NCBI RefSeq assembly: GCF_026625765.1
Contig: NZ_CP113062.1
Coordinates: 3,472,001 to 3,536,000 of the forward strand
DNA: 64,000 bases
Reading direction: 5' to 3'
Origin: Frigoribacterium sp. SL97
GTDB taxonomy: Bacteria; Actinomycetota; Actinomycetes; Actinomycetales; Microbacteriaceae
Notes under the pieces: model-generated
What the model saw: the letters and a program-made list of their open reading frames with translations, nothing else
What the model was told of the DNA's origin: nothing
Databases searched by the model: none
Position numbers and translations under genes: made by a program
In this document: positions 9,199-16,691 of the stretch, in pieces
Position numbering within the stretch: position 1 is the stretch's first letter
How the letters are laid out: the number at the start of each line of letters is the position of its first letter

Positions 9199-9855
9199 AT
9201 GGCCGAACTGAGCGCGTCCGAATACGCGAGACGTCACGACATCTCGACCCGTCGCGCCCAGGCGGCCGCAGCGGCCGGACTGCTCGACGCCCGGTGGGTC
9301 GGCGGACGATGGCTGATCGACGACGCCGTTCCGCATCGACGGCAGCCCGGCCGACCGCTCTCGCGCCGGTCGGCCGACGCCCTGGTGGCTCGGCTGACCG
9401 GTGACCCCGACTGGGCCGTCGGATTGTCACCCAGCGAGCGGGGCCGGACGCTCGCCCGGGTCGACGAACTGCGGCGGGGCACGGCGCCGTCCGACCGCCT
9501 CGCCCTCTGGCTGCGGACCGCCCACCCCACGGCCCGGGGGTTCGAGGCACCGGCGGCCGACCTCCCCGATCTCCGACTGGACACCAGGCTCACCCCCGGG
9601 GGCAGCAGCGACGAACGCTCGGGCATGAGCGACGGCGGCAGACTCGAGGCACACGTGTCCGCCGCCGATCTCGACGACGTGGTCCACGAGTACCTGCTCG
9701 TCCCGTCCCGCCGGCCGAACGCCGCCCTGAGGGTCCACGACGGCGCCGCACCGCGCCCGCTGCCACTCGGAACCCTCATCGCGGACCTGGCGACGAGTGC
9801 CGGACCACGAGAACGGGCCGCCGCCGACAGGTTGATCCGCGAGGGCTCGCGATGA
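9199..9855 (+). CDS. HTH protein, possible antitoxin partner
   Basis: A 218-residue protein with an N-terminal helix-turn-helix resembling MerR/excisionase proteins (SEYARRHDISTRRAQ, then WVGGRWLI). The polar C-terminal region is not one I recognise. It overlaps the following nucleotidyltransferase gene by ATGA, so the two are co-translated. By position and size it resembles AbiEi-type antitoxins, which bind their own promoter. TTCGCG repeats just upstream of the start could be its binding site. The antitoxin role is inferred. Confidence 0.6.
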   Translation: MAELSASEYARRHDISTRRAQAAAAAGLLDARWVGGRWLIDDAVPHRRQPGRPLSRRSADALVARLTGDPDWAVGLSPSERGRTLARVDELRRGTAPSDRLALWLRTAHPTARGFEAPAADLPDLRLDTRLTPGGSSDERSGMSDGGRLEAHVSAADLDDVVHEYLLVPSRRPNAALRVHDGAAPRPLPLGTLIADLATSAGPRERAAADRLIREGSR

Positions 9856-10568
9856 TCGTCGCGCCCACGCTCCGAGCCGCCCAGGCCGACGCCTGGCACG
9901 CCCTCTTCGAGGTGCACGAGCGCCTGCCGGCCGGCTGGGCCGTCGTCGGCGGCCAGATGGTCCAGTCCCATTGCTGGGAGCGCGGGTCGACGTCGGCCCG
10001 CCCCACGAACGACGCCGACACCGTGCTCGACGTGAGGGCACATCCGACGATGCTGCTGCGCTTCACGACGGTCCTGCGCGACTGCGGATTCGTCGCGGAC
10101 GGCCAGAGCTTCGAGGGCCATCAGCACCGCTGGGTCCGGGGCGAGGCCCAGATCGACGTCCTCATCCCCCGCTTCCTCGGCGAGCGCGCGTCGTCCCGTC
10201 GCGGGATCACCGGCGGGACGACCCTGGCCGCACCCGGTGCCCAGGGCGCCGTCGACCGAGCGCGCGTCGTAAAGGTCCGGGTGAACGGCCGCGACGGTGC
10301 CGTCCTGCGGCCGACCCTGCAGGGCGCGCTCCTCGCCAAGGCCGCGGCCGTCGAGATCCCGGGAGACGACCACACGCGACACCTCGTCGACATCGCCACC
10401 CTCGGGTCGCTCGTCTCCCGCCGGGATCGAGTGGCGACGGACGTCACCGAGACCGAGCGTCGCCGCATCCGTGCCGCCCTCAGCCTCATCGAGCGCGATC
10501 CGCTCATCTGCCGGGTCGCGGACGTCGACCCGATCGTCGTGGACCGGCTGCGCCTGGCCTTCGCCTGA
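9852..10568 (+). CDS. Nucleotidyltransferase-fold protein, AbiEii-like candidate toxin
   Basis: A 238-residue protein. AVVGGQMVQSH followed by RPTNDADTVLDV gives the GG...DxD signature of the nucleotidyltransferase fold, and AQIDVLIP supplies a third acidic strand. These features match the minimal nucleotidyltransferases grouped with AbiEii/MenA toxins, which modify tRNA or other targets. The preceding HTH gene overlaps it by four bases, as in type IV toxin-antitoxin operons. A tRNA- or drug-modifying housekeeping role cannot be excluded. Confidence 0.6.
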   Translation: MIVAPTLRAAQADAWHALFEVHERLPAGWAVVGGQMVQSHCWERGSTSARPTNDADTVLDVRAHPTMLLRFTTVLRDCGFVADGQSFEGHQHRWVRGEAQIDVLIPRFLGERASSRRGITGGTTLAAPGAQGAVDRARVVKVRVNGRDGAVLRPTLQGALLAKAAAVEIPGDDHTRHLVDIATLGSLVSRRDRVATDVTETERRRIRAALSLIERDPLICRVADVDPIVVDRLRLAFA

Positions 10569-10767
10569 CGACCCCGCAGACCCCGGTGTCGCCCTTGACA
10601 CCAGAGTCCGTGCCGAGAGTTCGGGCTCCCGACCGTGCCGACGGTTCGGGCCGCCGACGGCGTGCCGCGACAGGGTCGGTCGGACACGGGGCACCCCAGG
10701 AGGCACCCGGGCATGTCTTCGGAGCGGCACGCCTCCCCCGTTTGGGCGACGTCGCGCGAAAACGGGA

Positions 10768-10807
10768 ACGCAGGAGGCGCGGGTCACGCGACCCGCGCCT
10801 CCTGCGT
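10768..10807. terminator. Bidirectional terminator built from paired GGAGGCGCGG
   Basis: A perfect 18-bp stem with a four-base loop (ACGC) separates the convergent nucleotidyltransferase and transporter genes. Both arms contain the recurring 10-mer. Confidence 0.85.
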
Positions 10808-10846
10808 CCTCGGGGCCGTCAGGCCCGGCCGATCAGGCCCGACCGC

Positions 10847-12217
10847 TCAGGCCCAGAGGAACGGCACCACGAACACCAGCAACGTGACGACCGGTCCGAT
10901 GACCACCATCGAGAGGCCCCATCGGGTCAGGTGGCGGTAGAGGCGCGGACGATCCTCTTCCACGCCCGAGGCGACGATGGTCGCGCCGGTCGTGCCGAAC
11001 GGGGCGCAGTCGACGAGCGACGCGGAGATCGCCAGGGCGTAGATGAAGCCGGTCATCTCGAGTCCGCCGCCCGGCACGAGCAGGGGGACGGCGAGCGGGA
11101 TGAGCGCACCCAGGATGCCGATGGTCGACGCGAAGGCCGACACGAGTCCGGCGATCACGCAGATGACGAACGCGGCGAGCAGCGGCGACGAGACCGACCG
11201 GGCGACCTCGCCGAGCTGGTCGATGGCACCGAGCCGCGTCAGCACGCCGACGTAGGTGATGATCCCGCCGAGCAGCAGGATGGTGTTCCAGTCGACGCGC
11301 GCCAGCGACGCCCGGCCCACGTCGGGCTTCACGAAGGCGAGGAAGACGGCGAGCGTCAGCGCCACGGCACCGAGGTTCAGGTCGACGTCGAGCAGCGTGA
11401 TCGTGAAGAAGCCGACGATCAGCACGGGGATGCTCACGAGCACGACGACCTGGTAGGCGCCCAGCCGGGTGGCCGTGGCCGGCTCCGTCAGCACGGCCGT
11501 GCCGCCCGCACCGCGCCCCGTACCTGCACCTGCACCTGCACCGCGCCCGGCACCGCGCGTGCCGCCGGTCCCGCCGCCTGCCGTCGTGGCCCGGGCCGCG
11601 CCCGCCGCCCGGGTCCGGGCGATCAGCTCGCGACCGCCGAACAGGAAGAACGCGACCAGCACGACGAGCGTGTTGACGCCCACCGAGAGGCCGAACATGA
11701 GACCCGGGTTGTAGGGGATGCCCGAGGCCCGCGCCACCGTCATGACCGTGATGCCGTTGATGCTGGTCGGGGCGAGGGCACCGCCGACGATGGCCGAGCT
11801 CATGACGATGCCCATCATCGTCGAGTGGATCTTGTGCTTGTGCGCCAGGCTCATCGCGATCGGCACGATCGTGAACGCCGCGTGCGACGTGCCGAGGCAG
11901 GCGACCAGCGTGCCGATGACGAACATCGCCCACGGGATCAGCGCCACGCGGTCGCCGATCAGCCCGACCGAGCGGTCGACCAGCCAGTCGACCACCCCGG
12001 TCTCGCGGGCTATGCCGAACAGGTAGGTGATGCCGAGCAGGATCAACAGGGCGTCGACCGGGAATCCGCCGAGGACGTCGTCCAGGCTCTCGCCCACGAC
12101 GAGCACGCCGACGAGGAGGGCCGCGACGAGCGCCAGGGCTCCCATGTGCACGTTGCGGATCGCCGAGAGGGCGAAGACGGCCACGAGGACGATCAGCGCG
12201 ACGAGCTCGACGCTCAC
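10847..12217 (-). CDS. MatC-like SLC13/DASS-type carboxylate carrier
   Basis: A 456-residue polytopic membrane protein with roughly eleven to twelve hydrophobic segments. The N-terminus (NVHMGALALVAALLVGV, GFPVDALLILLGITYLFG) matches the MatC dicarboxylate carrier N-terminal domain. The C-terminal half has the helix-hairpin pattern of SLC13 carriers. A Gly/Ala/Thr-rich cytosolic linker near the middle is encoded by hexamer-like repeats. The start is GTG 12217, overlapping the stop of a 16-residue upstream ORF. It sits beside acid-sugar catabolic genes, so the likely cargo is a four-carbon sugar acid. That cargo is an inference. Confidence 0.85.
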   Translation of the reverse strand: MSVELVALIVLVAVFALSAIRNVHMGALALVAALLVGVLVVGESLDDVLGGFPVDALLILLGITYLFGIARETGVVDWLVDRSVGLIGDRVALIPWAMFVIGTLVACLGTSHAAFTIVPIAMSLAHKHKIHSTMMGIVMSSAIVGGALAPTSINGITVMTVARASGIPYNPGLMFGLSVGVNTLVVLVAFFLFGGRELIARTRAAGAARATTAGGGTGGTRGAGRGAGAGAGTGRGAGGTAVLTEPATATRLGAYQVVVLVSIPVLIVGFFTITLLDVDLNLGAVALTLAVFLAFVKPDVGRASLARVDWNTILLLGGIITYVGVLTRLGAIDQLGEVARSVSSPLLAAFVICVIAGLVSAFASTIGILGALIPLAVPLLVPGGGLEMTGFIYALAISASLVDCAPFGTTGATIVASGVEEDRPRLYRHLTRWGLSMVVIGPVVTLLVFVVPFLWA

Positions 12218-12264
12218 GAGGTCGCCGCCGGGGTGGGTTCGGTCGGGTCGGGGGTGTAGGGCAT
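12214..12264 (-). CDS. 16-residue upstream ORF coupled to the carrier
   Basis: ATG at 12264 has an AGGAGA site in front. Sixteen codons (MPYTPDPTEPTPAATS) end in TGA, which overlaps the carrier GTG start as GTGA. The ribosome-binding site serves this short frame and not the carrier, so translation of the carrier probably depends on it by reinitiation. It could be a coupling leader with no function for the peptide. Too short for family assignment. Confidence 0.4.
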   Translation of the reverse strand: MPYTPDPTEPTPAATS

Positions 12265-12335
12265 CGTCGTCGATCTCCTGGTTCGGGGTGTCGCGGGTCG
12301 GGAGGGGGAAGGGGGAAAGGTCGAGGAGGCGCGGG

Positions 12336-13697
12336 TCAGCGACCCAGCGCGAGCCCGGCCCGGTAGGCCGCCAGCGCCGCCTCGGGCACGTCGGCGAGGT
12401 CGTCCAGTCGCACCAGGTCGCCGGGGGCCACGTCGGCCACGAGCCGCGCGCCGCCGAGCAGGTAGTAGGGCGCGATGCCGTCGTCGTCGGGGTCGACGAT
12501 GACGGGGGCGACACCGGCGATCTCGTGGTGGTGGCCCTCGACGCGGAAGGCGGTGCCGGCCGACAGGGCCTCGCGGGCACGGGCCGCGAGGACCGTGTGC
12601 TGCCGGGGCTCGGGCAGGCGTGACGTCCCGTCGACGGCGGCGACGATGCTCAGCGGGGTCTCGACGCCCATGAAGTGGTACGGCCAGTAGATGCAGGCGT
12701 GACGGCCGTCGCGGCTGACGACGTGCCCCTTGCCGCGCAGCGTCTCCCAGGTGACGGGGTCGCCGGTGCGCACGATCACGAACACGCCGCCGGCGAAGCT
12801 GGCCTCACCCGGCAGGCGGAGCATCGAGAAGACGTCGACGACGCCGGTACGGCCGAGCAGACCGCCGTCCTCGCGTGCCGTGTAGAGGTCGGCGAGCTCG
12901 TCCGGGCGGGCGACGGGGTAGCGCAGGGCCTCCACGTCGGCGCGGGCGCCGGTGTAGAGCGAGACGACGTTCATCTCGCAGGAGTCGGCGGCCGCCGCCC
13001 GCTTGAGGCCGGCGACCGCCGCGGCACGCGCCTCGACCGTCGCCAGGGGGTCGTCGCCCAGGTCGAGCAGCGATGCCAGGGAGGGGGCGTGCACGGTCGT
13101 GCCGGCCTGGTCGACGACACCCGTGGCCGGGTCGAACGCGAGGTCGTACTCGCCCGACTTGCCGAGGGCCACGACGTCGAAGCCGCACTCGAGCACCCAC
13201 GCCACGAGACGCAACAGGTTCGCGGGCTGGTCGCCGTCGCCGGGCAGGTACCGCAGACCGGCCGCACGGGCCTTGGCGCTCAGCGCCACGCCGGCGACGG
13301 ACTCGACCTCCTTGCTGACCATGACGACGTGCACCCCGCGGTCGAGCGCGGTGTCCGCGTAGCCGTGCCCGGCCTCGATGCGACCGGTGGCCTCGACGAG
13401 GACGTCGACACCGTCCCAGTCGACGGCCGAGGCGTCGGCGATCACGGCGATCGAGCCGGCCGAGACCGCCTCGGCGGTCGCCGCCGCCGTCGACGGCGTC
13501 GCGACGGACGAGGCGGGTACCCCGAGCTCGTGGAGCATGGCCGTCACCCCGTCGACGTCGGGGTCGACGAGCTGCGTGGCCGTCAGGTCGGGCAGGCGGC
13601 GCAGCTGGTCGAGCAGCGTGCGGCCGTAGCCACCGTTCGCGCCGGTGAGGAGGACGCGGACCGGAGTCGCGCGAGACGTCGTCGAGTGGAGGATCAC
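12336..13697 (-). CDS. NAD(P)-dependent oxidoreductase with SAF-like C-terminal domain
   Basis: A 453-residue protein with an N-terminal Rossmann fold (RVLLTGANGGYGRTLL) resembling homoserine dehydrogenases. A GDGDQPANLLRLV segment follows in the middle, and an SAF-like C-terminal domain contains LLGGARLVADVAPGDLVRL. Proteins of this build occur beside DUF1537 kinases, where a dehydrogenase supplies the ketonic substrate for the kinase. GTG 13697 is taken as start; the ribosome-binding site is weak. A good promoter lies just upstream at 13749-13776. The exact substrate (threonate, erythronate or a related acid) is not established. Confidence 0.75.
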   Translation of the reverse strand: MILHSTTSRATPVRVLLTGANGGYGRTLLDQLRRLPDLTATQLVDPDVDGVTAMLHELGVPASSVATPSTAAATAEAVSAGSIAVIADASAVDWDGVDVLVEATGRIEAGHGYADTALDRGVHVVMVSKEVESVAGVALSAKARAAGLRYLPGDGDQPANLLRLVAWVLECGFDVVALGKSGEYDLAFDPATGVVDQAGTTVHAPSLASLLDLGDDPLATVEARAAAVAGLKRAAAADSCEMNVVSLYTGARADVEALRYPVARPDELADLYTAREDGGLLGRTGVVDVFSMLRLPGEASFAGGVFVIVRTGDPVTWETLRGKGHVVSRDGRHACIYWPYHFMGVETPLSIVAAVDGTSRLPEPRQHTVLAARAREALSAGTAFRVEGHHHEIAGVAPVIVDPDDDGIAPYYLLGGARLVADVAPGDLVRLDDLADVPEAALAAYRAGLALGR

Positions 13698-13748
13698 CGT
13701 TGTTCCCGTTCGTTCAAGAGGCCAGGAGCGGCCCGGGCGAGCATGGCA

Positions 13749-13776
13749 ACTGTAGCGAGACTTATCAAATTGTCAA
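13749..13776 (-). promoter_or_regulatory. Promoter of the oxidoreductase-carrier operon
   Basis: TTGACA (13771-13776) and TACAGT (13749-13754) are separated by 16 bases on the minus strand. They lie in an AT-rich island between the two divergent catabolic units. The DeoR-type regulator encoded downstream of the kinase is the likely controller. Confidence 0.6.
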
Positions 13777-13864
13777 ACATCGCACCAAATAGTCACATAG
13801 ACTGTCCTCGCCCACCCGCCGAGACCGAGGCGTCGTGAGCCCGCCCGCCACCGAGAGGTCCCGC

Positions 13865-15127
13865 ATGTTGATAGGTGCCGTCGCCGACGACTTCACCGGA
13901 GCCACCGATCTCGCCTCGGGCTTCCGCCGCCGCGGCCTCGAGACGGTCGTCATCGTCGACCCCGCCGCCGTCGAGCCGGCGACGTACGCCGGCGTCGACG
14001 CGGTCGTGGTGGCCCTGAAGTCCCGCACGGCCCCGGTCGACGAGGCCGTCGCGCGGTCCACCGCCGCCCTGTCCTGGCTGGTCGAGGCGGGTGCCGAGCG
14101 GTTCGCCCTGAAGTACTGCTCGACCTTCGACTCGACCGACGAGGGCAACATCGGGCCCGTCCTCGACGCCTTCCGCGACCGGCTCGGGGTCGAGCGCGTG
14201 ATCGTCGTCCCCGCGTTCCCCGCCAACGGCCGGACCGTCCGAGAGGGTCGCCTGTTCGTCGGCGACGACCTGCTCGAGGACTCGCCGATGCGTCACCACC
14301 CGTTGACGCCCATGACGCGCTCGAGGCTGCGCGACCTGCTCGCGCCGCAGACCCGGGCCACCGTCACCGAGGTCCCCCTGCAGGACGTCCGCGCCGGGGC
14401 CGACGCCCTCCGTTCGACCCTCGACGACGCGCCGGCCGGCTATCTCGTCGTCGACGCGGTGGACGACGACGACCTCGTGACCATCGGCCGCGCGACGGCA
14501 CACCACCGCCTCCTCAGCGGCGGTGCGGGCCTCGCCCTCGGCGTCGGTGCCGACGACGCCCCCGCCCCCGCCCTGCCCGCCGAGTTCTCGCACGTGACCG
14601 GGCGCCGCCTGGTGGTCTGCGGTTCGGCGTCCGCCGCCACCCGTGGCCAGATCGCCCACGCGGCGGCCACGCACCCCACGCGCAAGGTCGACCTCGAGGC
14701 CGCCACGGCCGGCCCCGCGGCCGAGATCGCCGAGTTGACCGCGTGGGTGCGCGGCCTCGACGCCGACGCGGTCCCCGTCGTCTACTCGGTCGGCGACCCG
14801 TCCGACGTCGTGGCGGCCACCGACCGCGCCACGTCCGACGCCACCCCCGACGCGGCGGCCCTGGTCGAGACGGTCCTGTCGACCCTGGTGCACGACCTCG
14901 TCGCCGACGGCACCGTGGGGCGGGTCGTCGTCGCCGGTGGTGAGACCAGCGGCGCCGTCGTCACGGCGCTCGGGGCACCCGCCCTGGTCATCGGACCACC
15001 GCTCGGCCCCGGCGTCTGCTGGAGCGCCGCGACGACGAGCGGCGGCCGACCGGTCGCCCTCGTCCTGAAGAGCGGCAACTTCGGTGCCGCCGACCTGTTC
15101 TCGACCGCCTGGGAGGCCCTCTCGTGA
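13865..15127 (+). CDS. otnK: Four-carbon acid sugar kinase (DUF1537, OtnK type)
   Basis: A 420-residue kinase that phosphorylates a 3-oxo or 2-oxo four-carbon sugar acid. The N-terminal sugar-binding motif is MLIGAVADDFTGATD with Asp8 and Asp9. A central VGDDLLEDSPMRHHPLTPM segment and the C-terminal nucleotide-binding GGETSGAV/LKSGNFG motifs are all family hallmarks. ATG 13865 is chosen over an in-frame GTG at 13835 because an AGAGG site lies in front and the family begins here. The stop overlaps the aldolase start (GTGA). The family function was shown for OtnK/DtnK/LtnK enzymes; the specific acid is inferred. Confidence 0.9.
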   Translation: MLIGAVADDFTGATDLASGFRRRGLETVVIVDPAAVEPATYAGVDAVVVALKSRTAPVDEAVARSTAALSWLVEAGAERFALKYCSTFDSTDEGNIGPVLDAFRDRLGVERVIVVPAFPANGRTVREGRLFVGDDLLEDSPMRHHPLTPMTRSRLRDLLAPQTRATVTEVPLQDVRAGADALRSTLDDAPAGYLVVDAVDDDDLVTIGRATAHHRLLSGGAGLALGVGADDAPAPALPAEFSHVTGRRLVVCGSASAATRGQIAHAAATHPTRKVDLEAATAGPAAEIAELTAWVRGLDADAVPVVYSVGDPSDVVAATDRATSDATPDAAALVETVLSTLVHDLVADGTVGRVVVAGGETSGAVVTALGAPALVIGPPLGPGVCWSAATTSGGRPVALVLKSGNFGAADLFSTAWEALS

Positions 15128-15801
15128 CCGCCACGACCACGAAGTCCGCAAAGACCGCGGCCGAACGACTCGTCGACGCCGGCCGCGCCCTCGTCGCCGC
15201 CGGTCTGAGCCCCGGCAGCTCGGGCAACGTCAGCGTCCGCGACGGTGAGCAGCTGCTGATGACCGGCACGGGCACCATGCTCGGGTCGCTCACGGTCGAC
15301 GACCTCTCGGTGCTCGCCCTCGACGGCACGGTGCTCGCCGGCCCCAAGCCGTCGAAGGAGGTCGCCCTGCACCTGGCGCTCTACCTCAAGAACCCCGGGC
15401 ACCGGGCCGTCGTGCACGTCCACTCCCCGTCCGCGGTCGCCCTGTCCTGCCTCGAGCCCTGGTCCGAGCACTGCGCCGTGCCCCCGCTGACGCCGTACTC
15501 GCTCATGCGGGTCGGCCAGGTCCCGCTGCTGCCCTTCGTCGCCCCCGGCGACCCGACCATGGGGTCGTTGGTCACCGACAGTCCGCTGCCGTTCCGCGCC
15601 GCACTGCTGTCGAACCACGGCAGCGTCGTGAGCGGCGAGGACGTCGACCGGGCCGTCCTCGGTGCCGTCGAGGTCGAGGAGGCCTGCCGGATCGCCCTGC
15701 TGACCCAGGGCGCCGACCGCCGCCTCATCCCCGCCGACCAGGTGGCCGCCATCACCGCGGCGTCGGGCATGCCGTGGACGGGTCCCACCGCACTAGGCTG
15801 A
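15124..15801 (+). CDS. otnC: Class II aldolase/decarboxylase (OtnC type)
   Basis: A 225-residue zinc enzyme of the class II aldolase/adducin family. The catalytic Glu79 is in PSKE, with metal ligands His98 and His100 in VVHVHSP and His165 in SNHGS. In the OtnK/OtnC pathway it decarboxylates the 4-phospho-3-oxo acid to dihydroxyacetone phosphate. Its GTG start overlaps the kinase stop, so the two are translated as a unit. Length matches the family. Confidence 0.88.
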   Translation: MTATTTKSAKTAAERLVDAGRALVAAGLSPGSSGNVSVRDGEQLLMTGTGTMLGSLTVDDLSVLALDGTVLAGPKPSKEVALHLALYLKNPGHRAVVHVHSPSAVALSCLEPWSEHCAVPPLTPYSLMRVGQVPLLPFVAPGDPTMGSLVTDSPLPFRAALLSNHGSVVSGEDVDRAVLGAVEVEEACRIALLTQGADRRLIPADQVAAITAASGMPWTGPTALG

Positions 15802-15821
15802 CCGACGCGAGAAAGGCCGAC

Positions 15822-16619
15822 GTGTCCCCCACAGCCCCCCTCATCCCCGAGCAGCGGCGCGAGAGCATCGTCGAGCACCTGCAGCGCGAGCGTGTCCTGA
15901 GCTACCGGCAGCTGACCGACCTCCTCGGCGTCAGCCAGATGACGGTCCGACGCGACGTCGCGACCCTCGAGGACGAGGGGCGCGTCACGGCCACGCCCGG
16001 CGGTGCCAAGCTCACCCCGCGACTGCTGGTCGAGGCGAGCCGGGACGTCAAGCAGGACGTCGACGTCGCCCAGAAACGGTCCATCGCCCGCGAGGCCGCG
16101 GCGCTCGTGCGCGACCACATGACCGTCTACCTCGACGCCGGCACGACCGTGCAGGCCATGCGCGAGCACCTCGACGACCTCACCGGCCTGACGGTCGTCA
16201 CGAACGACCTCGCGACCGTCCGGTCGTTCTTCGACCACCCCGACGTCGACCTCATCGTCGTCGGGGGCCGGGTCGACAGCGCGAACCAGTCGACGCTGGG
16301 GCGGCTGACCCGGTTGACGCTCACCGAGCTGTCGCTCGACCTCGCCTTCATCTCGTCGAGTTCGTGGGACCTCACGCACGGCGTCACCACGCCGGTCGAG
16401 GCCAAGGTCGAGGTCAAGCGGGCCGCGCTCGAGGTCGCCGAACGCTCGGTGCTCGTCGCGGACAGTTCGAAGTACGGGCGCTTCGGCAAGTACCGTGCCC
16501 TCCGCCTGGCCGAACTCGACACGATCGTGACCGACGACCGCCTGGGCGACGAGGCGACGGCGGCCCTGGTCGACGCCGGTCTGGACCTCGTGGTCGCCGC
16601 CCCGGGCGAGCCCGCCTGA
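15822..16619 (+). CDS. DeoR-family regulator of the acid-sugar locus
   Basis: A 265-residue DeoR/GlpR-type repressor. The N-terminal winged HTH includes LLGVSQMTVRRDVATLEDEG. The C-terminal sugar-phosphate-binding domain carries YLDAGTTVQAM and VADSSKYGR. The GTG start at 15822 has a GAAAGG site, and a TAGGCT box overlaps the end of the aldolase gene. It most likely senses a phosphorylated intermediate of the kinase-aldolase pathway and represses both divergent units. Confidence 0.9.
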   Translation: MSPTAPLIPEQRRESIVEHLQRERVLSYRQLTDLLGVSQMTVRRDVATLEDEGRVTATPGGAKLTPRLLVEASRDVKQDVDVAQKRSIAREAAALVRDHMTVYLDAGTTVQAMREHLDDLTGLTVVTNDLATVRSFFDHPDVDLIVVGGRVDSANQSTLGRLTRLTLTELSLDLAFISSSSWDLTHGVTTPVEAKVEVKRAALEVAERSVLVADSSKYGRFGKYRALRLAELDTIVTDDRLGDEATAALVDAGLDLVVAAPGEPA

Positions 16620-16630
16620 CGCGAGTTCCC

Positions 16631-16678
16631 GGGGACGCAGGAGGCGCGGGTCACGCGACCCGCGCCTCCTGCGTCCCC
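16631..16678. terminator. Bidirectional terminator, 22-bp stem
   Basis: A perfect inverted repeat with a four-base loop (ACGC) lies between convergent deoR and opgC-like genes. Its core is almost identical to the terminator at 10768-10807, including paired GGAGGCGCGG. Confidence 0.88.
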
Positions 16679-16691
16679 GGCGGCCCGCCGC

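Noticed and set aside
12315..12335. AGGAGG as a ribosome-binding site for a further gene
   Set aside because: It is part of the recurring GGAGGCGCGG 10-mer and no start codon with a coding frame follows.
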